Under the pieces are notes generated by a model. The model had not been told where the DNA came from. It saw nothing but the letters and a program-made list of their open reading frames with translations, and did not search any database. A stretch of 64,000 nucleotides of DNA from Desulfacinum hydrothermale DSM 13146 (GTDB lineage Bacteria > Desulfobacterota > Syntrophobacteria > Syntrophobacterales > DSM-9756), in assembly GCF_900176285.1 (NCBI RefSeq), contig NZ_FWXF01000014.1, forward strand, positions 1-64,000. The letters are read 5' to 3'. Of the stretch, positions 33,251-42,174 are shown one piece after another (within the stretch, counting starts at the first letter, position 1; each line of letters begins with the position of its first letter). Made by a program: the position numbers and the translations under genes.

Positions 33251-33754
33251 ATGCGCATTCACCACTTTGAGACCCGCATCCTGCTTCCAGCAAGCCCGGC
33301 CCACGTCTTTCCCTTCTTCGCCGATGCGGCCAATCTGGAGCGTATCACCCCGCCCGAGCTTTCGTTTCGAATCCTCACGGAGCTTCCCATCGCCATGGCG
33401 GAAGGAACGCTCATCGACTACAAGCTCCGGCTTTTCGGCGTACCCTTTCGCTGGAAGACCCGCATCCGGAAGTGGGCACCCCCACGGTGCTTCGTGGATG
33501 AGCAGATCCGCGGCCCCTATCGGCTGTGGGTGCACACCCATACATTCGAACCGCGGCCCCAGGGGACCCTCATGACCGACCGGGTCCGCTACGCCCTTCC
33601 CCTTTACCCGCTGGGCGAAATGGGCGCTCCGGCCATCCACCGTCTCATTCAATGGATCTTTTGGTATCGGGCGCGCGCTCTGGTTGGGTTGATACCGGAA
33701 GTCGGACCGCCATCTGACGGGGTTTCCGCCCCGGGCGGCCACGGCGGCGCATGA
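33251..33754 (+). CDS. SRPBCC (START/Bet v1-like) family protein
   Basis: A 167-residue protein. The N-terminus FETRILLPASPAHVFPFFAD then ANLERITPPELSFRIL is the usual ligand-binding fold of the polyketide cyclase/dehydrase group, followed by the GTLIDYKLRLFGVPFRWKT strand and DRVRYALPLYPLGE. Members of this subgroup often sit beside sugar-nucleotide epimerases, absent here. The ligand is unknown. The C-terminal about 18 residues are low-complexity. ATG at 33251. Confidence 0.85.
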   Translation: MRIHHFETRILLPASPAHVFPFFADAANLERITPPELSFRILTELPIAMAEGTLIDYKLRLFGVPFRWKTRIRKWAPPRCFVDEQIRGPYRLWVHTHTFEPRPQGTLMTDRVRYALPLYPLGEMGAPAIHRLIQWIFWYRARALVGLIPEVGPPSDGVSAPGGHGGA

Positions 33755-33875
33755 AAAGCATCAGGACCGCCGTGCCGACCATCACCGGCCCCGGATCACA
33801 GCGCAGGCTCTGCGCACCACGGATGACGGACCGGCACCCCCTTCATCTCAAACCCTCTTCGGCAGGAGACACGCC

Positions 33876-34730
33876 GTGACCTGGACCAAGCTGCTCTTCT
33901 TTTTGGCGAGTGGGTACCTTCTCTACCTCTTTTTCCTTTTCGTCTTTCAGCGTGCGCTCATCTTTCCCACCCTGTTTGTGGGCACTCCCCCCGACTTGCA
34001 CCAGCCGGCCCACCTGGAAAGGCACTGGGTCCGGACGTCTTTCGGGCGCGTGGAAACGTGGTTTTTGCCGTCCCGCCGTCCCGGCCCCGATGGAAGGAGC
34101 CCTCTCCTCGTCTTCGCCCATGGAAACGGTGAGGTCATCGACATCTGGCCGTCGGTTCTGGAGCCCTTGGCGGATCGGGGTCTGGGCGTTCTCCTGGTGG
34201 AATATCCCGGCTACGGCCGCTCCAGCGGCAAGCCGACCCAAAAGAACATCACGGAAGCCTTTGTCGCCGCCTACGACATGGCCGTGGTCCGTCCGGACGT
34301 GGACTCCAGCAGGATATTCTTCTGGGGCCGGTCCATCGGAGGCGGCGCGGTCTGCGCCCTGGCCGCCGCAAGGCCTTCCGCCGGTCTCATCCTCATGTCC
34401 ACCTTCACCAGCCTTCGCCCCTTCGCCCGCCGCTACCTGGCTCCGGCGTTTCTCATCCGAGATCCCTTCGACAATCTGGACGTGGTTCGCCGATACCCCC
34501 GTCCTGTGCTGGTTGTTCACGGTAAGCATGACACGGTGATTCCCTATCAACACGGCGAGGAGCTGGCCCGAACCGCCACGAACGCCCGGCTCATCACCTA
34601 CGACTGTGATCACAACGACTGCCCTCCCCGATGGGAACCCTTCTTTCGTATCCTGGAAGAATTCGTAACCCAAGGCAGGGGCAACCCCAACGACATCGCG
34701 CGCCAACCCGATTCGAGGATTTCGCCATGA
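33876..34730 (+). CDS. Alpha/beta hydrolase with N-terminal membrane anchor
   Basis: A 284-residue protein. A hydrophobic helix at about 4-24 (KLLFFLASGYLLYLFFLFVF) anchors it, like ABHD13/17-type hydrolases. The hydrolase fold shows FAHGNGEVID (oxyanion HGN), EYPGYGRSSGKP, the nucleophile elbow GRSIGGG, VVHGKHDTVIPYQHG with the acid Asp, and a late His in DCDHNDCPP. Serine esterase or acyl-protein hydrolase activity is likely; substrate unknown. Its stop overlaps the next start by four bases (ATGA), so the pair is translationally coupled. Confidence 0.88.
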   Translation: MTWTKLLFFLASGYLLYLFFLFVFQRALIFPTLFVGTPPDLHQPAHLERHWVRTSFGRVETWFLPSRRPGPDGRSPLLVFAHGNGEVIDIWPSVLEPLADRGLGVLLVEYPGYGRSSGKPTQKNITEAFVAAYDMAVVRPDVDSSRIFFWGRSIGGGAVCALAAARPSAGLILMSTFTSLRPFARRYLAPAFLIRDPFDNLDVVRRYPRPVLVVHGKHDTVIPYQHGEELARTATNARLITYDCDHNDCPPRWEPFFRILEEFVTQGRGNPNDIARQPDSRISP

Positions 34731-35530
34731 TTTTCGCCGCCGACAACCTTCACCCGCTCAACCCGGACGTGGCCGCCGCCTTGGAAGGGCTGGATCCAGG
34801 ACCCATTCGGCACCGAGCCCGCCGCCTGCTGGATGCGGGCGCTCAATGGATCGATATCAACCCGGGATATCTTCCCCGGAGCCGGGAAGACCGCATGACC
34901 TTCCTGGTGGAGACGGTCCAGGAGACCGTCTCCCTGCCGCTCATCCTGGACAGCCCCCACCCGCGCCTTCTTCGCAAAGGCCTGCAGGCCTGCAGAAAGA
35001 CTCCCATTCTCAATGGTCTCACCCTGGAACCCCGAAGATTGGAGGAGATCCTTCCGCTGGCGGTGGAATATGAAACACCCCTGGTGGTGCTCTTGCTGGA
35101 TGATCGGTCCTTCAGCCCTCCGTCGGTGGAAGAAAAGGCGGCCCTGGCGGCGGAGCTCCACGCACGGGCCCTGGCCGCCGGAGTTTCCCACCAGCGCCTG
35201 CTCTTCGATCCGCTGCTGCCCAACATGAGCTGGGCCGATGCCCCGGCTCGCATCGCCCATACCATCGAGACGGTGCGCCTTCTCTCCCAGGGCGATTTAC
35301 TGGGACGACCGGCCGGGACCCTGGTGGGGCTTTCCAACCTGCGCAGCGGCCTGCGCCGATCCCTCGGGCCGGAGCTCGACTGCGCTCTCCTGGGCGCCCT
35401 GGCCCAGGTGGGCCTCCACGCGGTCCTGGCCGATGTCCTCAATACCCGCCTGGTCCGATCCTGGAAGTTCCTGGAGACACTGGCCGGTCCTTCCCCGGCT
35501 GTGGACCAGGTCCTGGCCGCCGACGGATAG
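34727..35530 (+). CDS. Pterin-binding (DHPS/MeTr-like) protein
   Basis: A 267-residue TIM-barrel protein related to dihydropteroate synthase and methyltetrahydrofolate:corrinoid methyltransferases (AcsE type). Visible are RRLLDAGAQWIDINPGYLP (pterin pocket), LPLILDSPHPRLLRKGLQAC, LLFDPLLPNMSW and GTLVGLSNLRSGLRR. The NPG and DS residues fit a pterin site. Folate-type DHPS signatures for pABA binding are not clear, so a methyl-transfer role in one-carbon metabolism is more likely. No corrinoid protein gene is adjacent. Start from the ATGA overlap with the hydrolase. Confidence 0.78.
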   Translation: MIFAADNLHPLNPDVAAALEGLDPGPIRHRARRLLDAGAQWIDINPGYLPRSREDRMTFLVETVQETVSLPLILDSPHPRLLRKGLQACRKTPILNGLTLEPRRLEEILPLAVEYETPLVVLLLDDRSFSPPSVEEKAALAAELHARALAAGVSHQRLLFDPLLPNMSWADAPARIAHTIETVRLLSQGDLLGRPAGTLVGLSNLRSGLRRSLGPELDCALLGALAQVGLHAVLADVLNTRLVRSWKFLETLAGPSPAVDQVLAADG

Positions 35531-35789
35531 GCTTGGGGTGTCCGGAAAATGGACAGGACGTGCCTCGGCCCTGGAAATGGAAACCAGACAACGCAAAGGA
35601 AACCGATCGGGGCCCAATGTTGCATGCTGTGGAAAAGTCGCAGGAGGAGATGGGAAAATCGCGCTTTTTCGAGACGGCAGGTTCGATGGCGGAACTCTAG
35701 ACTCCCATGGCGCCGTCACCGATCCTCTTTGAAAGGGAGAGGAATCCGTTGGATCCGCATCGGGTGAAAAAAGACAGGAGGAATGGACC

Positions 35790-36635
35790 ATGCGAAAGAA
35801 ATGGGTTCTCTTGCTTTGCCTCGCCGCCGTGCTCATCCCCGGGCTCACGGCCCATGCGGGCTGCCTCACCCTCACCGCACCCAACGGAGGCGAGAGGTTG
35901 GTTCCCGGCAGCGTCTACCACATCACATGGACCAACGACTGCTCCAAGCCTTTGAAGATCGAACTCAGAAGAAATGGCATTTTCCTTGGGTTTATAGCTC
36001 GCAATGTTCCGCCATCCCAAACCAGCTTCCGCTGGACGGTAGGGTCCCATTCCGGAGGGACCGCTTCCATCGGAAGTGACTACAAGATTTTGATCATGAC
36101 CGAAGATGGTATCAGTTGGGACAGAAGTGAAACGCCCTTTACCCTCATGCAAATCAACCCTTCGGCCAAAGTCGCCGCGCCGCCCAAGATGAAGGCCCGA
36201 CGAGTCAAGCGCATTGACCTCAAACTGATCCGCGTCTATTCCGACAGCTGCGTCCCACCCGGCGGCACCCCTCACAACGCCGATGCCTTTTACATGCACA
36301 AGATCATTGCGACCGTTGGGGCGGCCGGCCCACAGCTCTTGCGACTCGTTCCGGAATTTCGAATCCGGGTCGCATACTATGACGCCCACAGTGGGCATGC
36401 GCGACGGTTCACAAAAGATTTCAAGCCGGAGTCCATGGGCACCGTGGAAGTATCCAACACGCCGATCGTGGCCAAAAAATCTGCGGGGATCGCGGTGTCC
36501 GTGGTCCCTCTCGGAGGCTATGGAGATCCCGACTTGGCCAACAACTCCATCGTCCTTCACCAGTGCACCACCTACAGCTCGCAGGATGCCATGCACGATG
36601 CGCTCGAAACCCTCACCAATCCACCGGGCAACTGA
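35790..36635 (+). CDS. Secreted protein with a Kre9/Knh1-like Ig-type domain
   Basis: A 281-residue protein with a Sec signal peptide (MRKKWVLLLCLAAVLIPGLT, cleavage near AHA-G24). The first domain reads LTLTAPNGGERLVPGSVYHI then TW, ending in SDYKILIM, the Ser-Thr-rich GPI-anchored-type beta-sandwich found in bacterial exported proteins. The second half is a CARDB-like beta domain (FRIRVAYYDAHSGHARRF, DPDLANNSIV). It is likely periplasmic or surface-located; function unknown. Preceded by AGGAGGAATGGACC at some distance. Confidence 0.75.
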   Translation: MRKKWVLLLCLAAVLIPGLTAHAGCLTLTAPNGGERLVPGSVYHITWTNDCSKPLKIELRRNGIFLGFIARNVPPSQTSFRWTVGSHSGGTASIGSDYKILIMTEDGISWDRSETPFTLMQINPSAKVAAPPKMKARRVKRIDLKLIRVYSDSCVPPGGTPHNADAFYMHKIIATVGAAGPQLLRLVPEFRIRVAYYDAHSGHARRFTKDFKPESMGTVEVSNTPIVAKKSAGIAVSVVPLGGYGDPDLANNSIVLHQCTTYSSQDAMHDALETLTNPPGN

Positions 36636-36695
36636 CCATTCCAAAGGGCCAGGAACCTTCCAAAGGGACCTTCGCCGACGGGGCTGTTCCCCAAA

Positions 36696-37973
36696 TCAGT
36701 TCTTACGGCCCGCGATCCCGGCCAGGATCTCCAGCGGGTGCAACACGGGATAGGAAAGGTTGTGGCGAAACTGCAGACGGCAGCTGAGGCAGTCGGTGAT
36801 GATGCCGTCGGGATCGGCGGACCGGATCTTTTCGAAGAGCCGCCGGCCCAGCTCCAGTGACATTGCGTGAAATTCCTTCTTGTAGCCCAGGGATCCGCCC
36901 ATCCCGCAGCAATCCGTGGAACTTCCCACGGGCTCCACCTGAAAGCCCGGGATGCGCCACAAGAGATCCGGGTAGCTGCCTCCGTTTTCCTGTTCGCGCT
37001 GATGACAGGGTTCGAAATAGACCCAGCGCCCGGAAGGGCCCCGGTCCGGAAGGCCCCGCTCCACTGGGAGCCCCAGCTTCCTCACATACTCACCCAGATC
37101 ATGGATCCGGTGGGCCAGTTGTATGCGGCGGTGCGGGTCCAGGGACACAAAGAAGTCGTCGGCCAGCCAACTGGGCCCCTGGCCCACACGGACATTTTCT
37201 TTCAGGATCACGCGCATGAAATATCCGCAGGTGGGACAGGAACAGACCAGATCATAGCCCGCGTCGCTCAGTGCCAGGAGGGTCTCCAGGTTGGCCCGCA
37301 CGCGTTCCACCATCCGCCTTTCGTCTCCCTCCACGGCCGAGGGCATGCCGCAACACTGCTGATCGGGCACAAGGACGCTCACACCGCACCTTTCCAGCAC
37401 GGACACAGCCGCCCGGGCCACTTCCGGAAAAAGATAGGCCGCGGTGCATCCCACAAAATAGGCAACTTTTCGCTCCGCCGGCCGTTCTTCGCACAGACCG
37501 CGCCTTCGAGCCCAAGTGAAGAAATCCTCCTCTGCTGGAGGAGGCAGTCGGCGATCCGGCTGAAGCCCCAAAAGTCGCGCGGCGCCTCGCGAACCAGCAC
37601 GCCGCTTGAGTACGAAAGATGCCGTTCGACGAAGGAAGGCCGGAAGCCCTCCCACGCTTTGAAGATCCGACAAAAGCCGGGCGGCGGGACTCAAGCCGCG
37701 GCGGCGCACACGTTCCGACTTGGCCCGAAGCAGGTTCGCCCGAACGTCGGGACAAGGGCACAGTCCGCACAGCGTGCACAGATCCATGAGATCCAGAAGC
37801 TCTTCGTCTTCCGCCGGCGGACCACCAGCGAGTTCCCGGTCGTAGAGCTCGAAGATCCTAGGAAAAAGAAGACAGCACTCATCCATGAGGTAGCGGCAGA
37901 TGTCGCAGTCCGTGCACCCTGCAACCATCCGCCGCATGTACTCTTCCGGTCTTCCATCTTTCACGGGTCGCAA
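36696..37973 (-). CDS. CCG-domain iron-sulfur protein (HdrD/GlpC-like)
   Basis: A 425-residue electron-transfer protein. N-terminal cysteine clusters (CTDCDICRYLMDECC near 20-34 and CTLCGLCPCP near 67-76) fit two [4Fe-4S] ferredoxin-type sites, somewhat irregular. Two CCG domains follow: VGCTAAYLFPEV with QQCCGMP, and EPCHQREQ with DCCGMGG, ligating the non-cubane cluster known from heterodisulfide reductase. GlpC-like proteins link dehydrogenases to the quinone or thiol pool. No flavoprotein partner gene is adjacent, so its electron donor is unknown. Confidence 0.87.
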   Translation of the reverse strand: MRPVKDGRPEEYMRRMVAGCTDCDICRYLMDECCLLFPRIFELYDRELAGGPPAEDEELLDLMDLCTLCGLCPCPDVRANLLRAKSERVRRRGLSPAARLLSDLQSVGGLPAFLRRTASFVLKRRAGSRGAARLLGLQPDRRLPPPAEEDFFTWARRRGLCEERPAERKVAYFVGCTAAYLFPEVARAAVSVLERCGVSVLVPDQQCCGMPSAVEGDERRMVERVRANLETLLALSDAGYDLVCSCPTCGYFMRVILKENVRVGQGPSWLADDFFVSLDPHRRIQLAHRIHDLGEYVRKLGLPVERGLPDRGPSGRWVYFEPCHQREQENGGSYPDLLWRIPGFQVEPVGSSTDCCGMGGSLGYKKEFHAMSLELGRRLFEKIRSADPDGIITDCLSCRLQFRHNLSYPVLHPLEILAGIAGRKN

Positions 37974-38386
37974 CTCCGGTCACTTTGTCCTTTCACGGTG
38001 GAAAAGAAAAAACGCTCCGCCCAGCGCGGGTGCTGCCGAACATCCCCCCCCCGTCCGCTACCCCGATCGGGGGTACCCTTTCCTATCACCCAAATCCAGC
38101 GTCCTCCACCCAGGCCCTTTCTGAGCCACAAACCAACGCACCCCAACCTCCCGCCGGCCCGTGACGGACGCTGATAGAGACGTGAGGCCGCCTTTCCTCG
38201 GCCCGTCGTCAAGAGGCGGTCTCGGTCTTTTCGGTGACGACATGTAACACGGATCGAGACGGTGCCGGCCGGGAAGCGTCCGTGCGTTGCGTGAGGGCTC
38301 GTGACCGGGCAGCCGGAGGATAGCGCCGCGGTAGTGATCAAATCTCGGGCAGGACAGGACTCCGCATCACCTCTTCCGGAGTCAGA
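37974..38386. other. Intergenic region downstream of the two tiny genes
   Basis: About 410 bases. It contains a C9 run at 38045-38053 and a palindrome GTACCCCCGATCGGGGTAG on the minus strand (38058-38076), which could end the small-gene transcript. Nothing else is identifiable. Confidence 0.5.
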
Positions 38387-38539
38387 TCAGTCCAGATGGG
38401 ACTTCAAGGCCTTTCTTTCGTCGGCCTCCAGGCGCTTGAGAAAGGCCTTGATGAGCCGCAGGGCCTCGTCCTTATCGCCGTCCAACACCACCGCCTTCAT
38501 GGCCATGTATTCTTCTTGGGTCACGTTCAAAACGGGCAT
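38387..38539 (-). CDS. Tiny protein, 50 aa, unknown function
   Basis: The start is ATG at 38537-38539 after GAGGTGTC. The protein begins MPVLNVTQEEYMAMKAVVLD and then reads DKDEALRLIKAFLKRLE, a single amphipathic helical hairpin. Codon use (strong G/C third positions) is like its neighbours and the frame follows another tiny gene 78 bases upstream in the same direction. Not a family I can name. Confidence 0.6.
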   Translation of the reverse strand: MPVLNVTQEEYMAMKAVVLDGDKDEALRLIKAFLKRLEADERKALKSHLD

Positions 38540-38617
38540 AAAGACACCTCGTCGGATTTATCGGGAGCTGAATCGGTCTTTTTGTGCGGGGCCGTACCCG
38601 GCCTCGAAGACGGGCAC

Positions 38618-38767
38618 TCAATGGGTCTGGAGGGCCTCCTTGACCCGTTTGGCCAGCACGTGGCGAACAAAGTCCAGAGCCCCCCGGGAATCGGCGTCCA
38701 TGTCGATGCGCACCACTTCCTGCGCCTCCTGGGGGCTCAGGGTCAGCACGATGGGTTTGAGCCGCAT
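38618..38767 (-). CDS. Tiny protein, 49 aa, unknown function
   Basis: ATG at 38765-38767 has a near-perfect AGGAGGTG ribosome site. The protein begins MRLKPIVLTLSPQEAQEVVR and ends VLAKRVKEALQTH, a compact alpha/beta pattern. It is transcribed with the 50-residue gene that follows. A toxin-antitoxin or regulatory role is possible but unsupported. Confidence 0.65.
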   Translation of the reverse strand: MRLKPIVLTLSPQEAQEVVRIDMDADSRGALDFVRHVLAKRVKEALQTH

Positions 38768-38833
38768 GGCATCACCTCCTGTCCCATCTCAGCCGTTTTT
38801 AACCCGCCCATGACACCCGCCCCCATAGGGACT

Positions 38834-39057
38834 CGGGAGTTTACCCGAGAACACCCAGGCTGCTCACTTCTTGGCGGCACGGAAGTTTTGGGGACGGCCA
38901 GGCGGGTCCATGCTGTCTGTCTGGCCTTTAAGCAGTAGGGACGGGTTCGGAAGCCCCTACAAGGCTGTCTGAGAGTTCAAAAAGCACCACGGGGCCGGTG
39001 GAATTTCAACTGATCTGAAAGCCACAAAAGGGCGAGACACCATTGTCAGACAGCCTC
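38834..39057 (+). repeat. Dispersed intergenic element, copy R5
   Basis: Starts GGGAGTTTACCCGAGAACAC and ends GGCCATTGTCAGACAGCCTC analog (ACCATTGTCAGACAGCCTC), touching the stop codon of the RND gene at 39058-39060. The hairpin is weakened (GTAGGGACGGGTT and AGCCCCTAC). The family strings CACCACGGGGCCGGTGGAAT and AAAGCCACAAAAGGGCGAGA are very well kept. Confidence 0.88.
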
Positions 39058-42000
39058 TTAGCGCCACAGCCGTGCCACGAGCCTTCCCAGGTCGTCCAGC
39101 AGTGTGTAGGTCACGGGCGTGATCACCAGGGTCATGACGGTCCCCACCAGAAGGCCGAAGCCCGCCGCCGTGGCCAGAGGCGACATACGCTCCAGGCCCA
39201 CCGCCGTTTCCAAGATCATGGGCAGCATGCCCACGAAGGTGGAGATGGTGGTCATGAGCACTGGCCGCAGCCGAAGCCTGACGGCCTGCTCCAAAGCCTG
39301 ATCCCGATCCATGCCTTGATCCAAGGCCTGCCGAATGAAGTCGATGAGAAAGATAGAGTTGTTGATCACCACGCCGGCCAGGAGCAAAATGCCCATCATG
39401 GCGGGCATGCACATGGGCTTTCCCAGAAGAAGCAGCCCCCACATGGACCCGATGATGGCCAGAGGAATGGCCACCAGGATCGGAAGCGGCAGGCTGAAGG
39501 ATCGGAAGGTTCCCACCAGCAAAACGACGAGAAGCACCAGCCCCAGCAACACCGCCTTCATGACCCGCTGCATACTCTCGTGCATGTCCGCCGCCGTTCC
39601 ACTGACCTTGATGTGCAGGGAACCGGGAAGTGACACCTTCTTCAATCGGGCACCGATATCGCCCAAGACCTGGCTGATCCGTCGCGTGCGATTGTACGCG
39701 GTGATGTCGATGGTGTTCTCCAGGTCCTCGCGCGTAATGACCGTCTGCGTGGTGCTCGGCTCGATGGCCGCCAGAGTGCGCAGCGGCACGGACCCCTTGG
39801 GCGTGGGGATGGGGATTTGCGCCAGGCGCTCGGGCGATCTCACCCACGCATCCTCATAGGCGACCCTGATGGGAACGTCCAGAAAACCTTTCAGGCGAAG
39901 CCCGGAGGCGGGAACGCCCCCCACCGCCACGCGCAGTATCGAAGCCACATCCGCCGGGGTGACGCCGTAAAGACGCGCCGTTCTGGGATCCACACGCACG
40001 TGCACCTCTTCCTTGTCCAGCCACCAGCCGGGCACCACGTCCACCAACCCCGGCAGGCCCTCCAGACTTTGCTGGATCCGGGCGGCGGCGGCGCTCAGAT
40101 CTTCGGGCCGGTGGCCGCCCATGACCACCAGGTCAATGGGCGCCCGGGACGTGGCCATGGGCGTCGCTCCGTATTCGTAAACCTGCAGGGACCGGATTCC
40201 GCCAAGAGCGGAAATCTTTTCGCGCCATTCATCCTCAATCTCCCAGATGGTGCGATCACGCTGATCCCGCGTGGTGAGCGTCACAATGAGAAAAGCCGTT
40301 TGAGCCGTCTGGCCGCCTGCGCCGAAGGAGATCTCACCCGGCTCGGAGCCCACGGTGGACGAGATCATCCGCACACTGGGTTCTTGACGGATGATCTTTT
40401 CCACTTCCGTGAGCGTTTTTTCCACGTGCGCCACGGATGCGGACGGCGGCAGTTCGAAGCGAATGTTCATGATGCCCGTATCCATGGGAGGCATGAGTTC
40501 GCGGCCGATGATCGGCGGCACGATTTTCATGGTGAGCACGAAGCATCCAAGGGCCAACAGCATGGCCAGCCACCGCCGATGGAGCGCTGCGCGCAGCACG
40601 CGCACGTAGAAGTTCGCCAGGGCGTCCACCCCTTTGCCGAAGGGAAGCACCAGGCGTTCCAAAACATTCCGCCGTCGTTTCGCCGCGTCGCCTCCTCGGA
40701 TGAGCTTGAGGGCCAGCGGCGGCACCACGAAAACGGCCACGAGCAGCGATCCCACCAAGGCGTAGGCCAGCGTCAACGTGAAACGGCGAAGCACCTGTTG
40801 CACGTATCCACCGGAAAACATGATGGGGACCAACATCACCACCGTGGTGAGCATCCCGGCGCTGATGGACAGCAGGATCTCTCCCACGGCCCCTTCCACG
40901 CATTGGCGGGCGTCTCCGGGGCAGGTCTTTTGATGCCGGTGGATGTTTTCCACCACCACGACCGTGGCATCCACCACCATCCCCGTGGCGATGATCAGCC
41001 CCGAAAGGGTCACGATGTTGAGGGTATGGCCCGTGAGTCCCAACACGGCCACGGCAAACATGAACGACAGGGGAATGCTCACCAGCGCGATGGTGGACGA
41101 GCGAATATCCGCCAGGAACAGGAAGATGATGACGACGGTGAGGGCGATGGACGCATAGAGCGAAGCCCGCATGCCCTGGGTATTGCGGTCGATGAGGGGC
41201 TGCTGGTCGTTGGTGATCTCAAAGTGGATGTCCGGCCAGCGTTTCTCCATTCGGGACAGGGCCCCCTTGACCGTCCGGATGACGGACATGACGTTGCCGC
41301 CGTCCGCTCTCAGCACGTTGATGGCCACGGCGGGCTCGCCGTTGCCATGATAGAGACTGCGCAGATCCTCGATGCCCAGTTCCACCCGGGCCACGTCCTG
41401 AACCCGCACGTCCGCTCCGGCCTTGCGCCGGATCACACAATCGCGGATATCTCGAAGATCCCGGAACTCCCCGATGGTCTTGACCAGCGCTTCGCCGTCT
41501 TCGTTTTCCATGAGCCCCGCCGGCGTGGTGATGTTTTGCACCTGCACGGCCCGCATCACGTCTTGCGGCGTCAGCCCGTATGCCTCCAGCCGATCCCGAT
41601 CGAGCCACAGGTTCACCTGCATCCGATGACCGCCGAAGGTGTCCACGTCCGCCACGCCCGGCAGATTCAGCAGAAAGTCCTTGATGTCGTTGTCGGCCAG
41701 GAGCCGGATGTGGGCGAGATCCAACGATGAACCCGCCTTGGGACGAAGCGACAGGGTGAGCACCGGTCGGGTGGCATCCGTTACGGGATAAATGCGCGGC
41801 TCCAGGATATCGGAAGGAAGCTGCGCCCGCACCCGGCTCAGAGCGTTTTGGATGTCCACCACCACCTGACCCACCGGTTTTCCATAGTTGAACTGGGCGT
41901 TGATGGAGGCCACCTCATCGCGCGACGCGGACGACAGCTTGGTGAGCCCCGGGATGCTGGCCAATTCCTTTTCCACCACTTCCGTGATGCGCCGGCTCAC

Positions 42001-42174
42001 GTCCACCGCGGCGGCACCCGGCTCCACAATGATGATCGCCGCCTGGGGAGGGTTGGTGTCGGGAAAGTATTCGGTGGGCATGGTGAAGAAGGCTCGAAGC
42101 CCCACCACGGCAACGAGAAGCGCCCCCACCAGGACAGCCCACGGGTTTCGTAACGACCAACCGTGAGGACTCAT
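39058..42174 (-). CDS. RND-family efflux transporter, inner-membrane pump
   Basis: A 1038-residue AcrB/MexB-like pump with the typical twelve helices and two large periplasmic loops. It starts in WSLRNPWAVLVGALLVAVVG, then PTEYFPDTNPP; helix 4 has the proton-relay region TGMVVDATVVVVENI, and the second half repeats with LLLAGVVINNSIFLIDFI. It forms a tripartite drug or solute exporter with the two upstream genes. The start ATG lies inside the MFP stop (ATGA overlap). Substrate class (HAE1 against other) is not decidable. Confidence 0.93.
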   Translation of the reverse strand: MSPHGWSLRNPWAVLVGALLVAVVGLRAFFTMPTEYFPDTNPPQAAIIIVEPGAAAVDVSRRITEVVEKELASIPGLTKLSSASRDEVASINAQFNYGKPVGQVVVDIQNALSRVRAQLPSDILEPRIYPVTDATRPVLTLSLRPKAGSSLDLAHIRLLADNDIKDFLLNLPGVADVDTFGGHRMQVNLWLDRDRLEAYGLTPQDVMRAVQVQNITTPAGLMENEDGEALVKTIGEFRDLRDIRDCVIRRKAGADVRVQDVARVELGIEDLRSLYHGNGEPAVAINVLRADGGNVMSVIRTVKGALSRMEKRWPDIHFEITNDQQPLIDRNTQGMRASLYASIALTVVIIFLFLADIRSSTIALVSIPLSFMFAVAVLGLTGHTLNIVTLSGLIIATGMVVDATVVVVENIHRHQKTCPGDARQCVEGAVGEILLSISAGMLTTVVMLVPIMFSGGYVQQVLRRFTLTLAYALVGSLLVAVFVVPPLALKLIRGGDAAKRRRNVLERLVLPFGKGVDALANFYVRVLRAALHRRWLAMLLALGCFVLTMKIVPPIIGRELMPPMDTGIMNIRFELPPSASVAHVEKTLTEVEKIIRQEPSVRMISSTVGSEPGEISFGAGGQTAQTAFLIVTLTTRDQRDRTIWEIEDEWREKISALGGIRSLQVYEYGATPMATSRAPIDLVVMGGHRPEDLSAAAARIQQSLEGLPGLVDVVPGWWLDKEEVHVRVDPRTARLYGVTPADVASILRVAVGGVPASGLRLKGFLDVPIRVAYEDAWVRSPERLAQIPIPTPKGSVPLRTLAAIEPSTTQTVITREDLENTIDITAYNRTRRISQVLGDIGARLKKVSLPGSLHIKVSGTAADMHESMQRVMKAVLLGLVLLVVLLVGTFRSFSLPLPILVAIPLAIIGSMWGLLLLGKPMCMPAMMGILLLAGVVINNSIFLIDFIRQALDQGMDRDQALEQAVRLRLRPVLMTTISTFVGMLPMILETAVGLERMSPLATAAGFGLLVGTVMTLVITPVTYTLLDDLGRLVARLWR

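Noticed and set aside
38174-38360. A further small gene on the minus strand
   Set aside because: The frame is Arg/Gly-rich with no ribosome site and overlaps a palindromic region. There is no support beyond openness.
39817-41730. A 637-codon open frame opposite the RND pump
   Set aside because: Antisense shadow of a conserved gene. The product is His/Gly-rich low-complexity sequence with no ribosome site.
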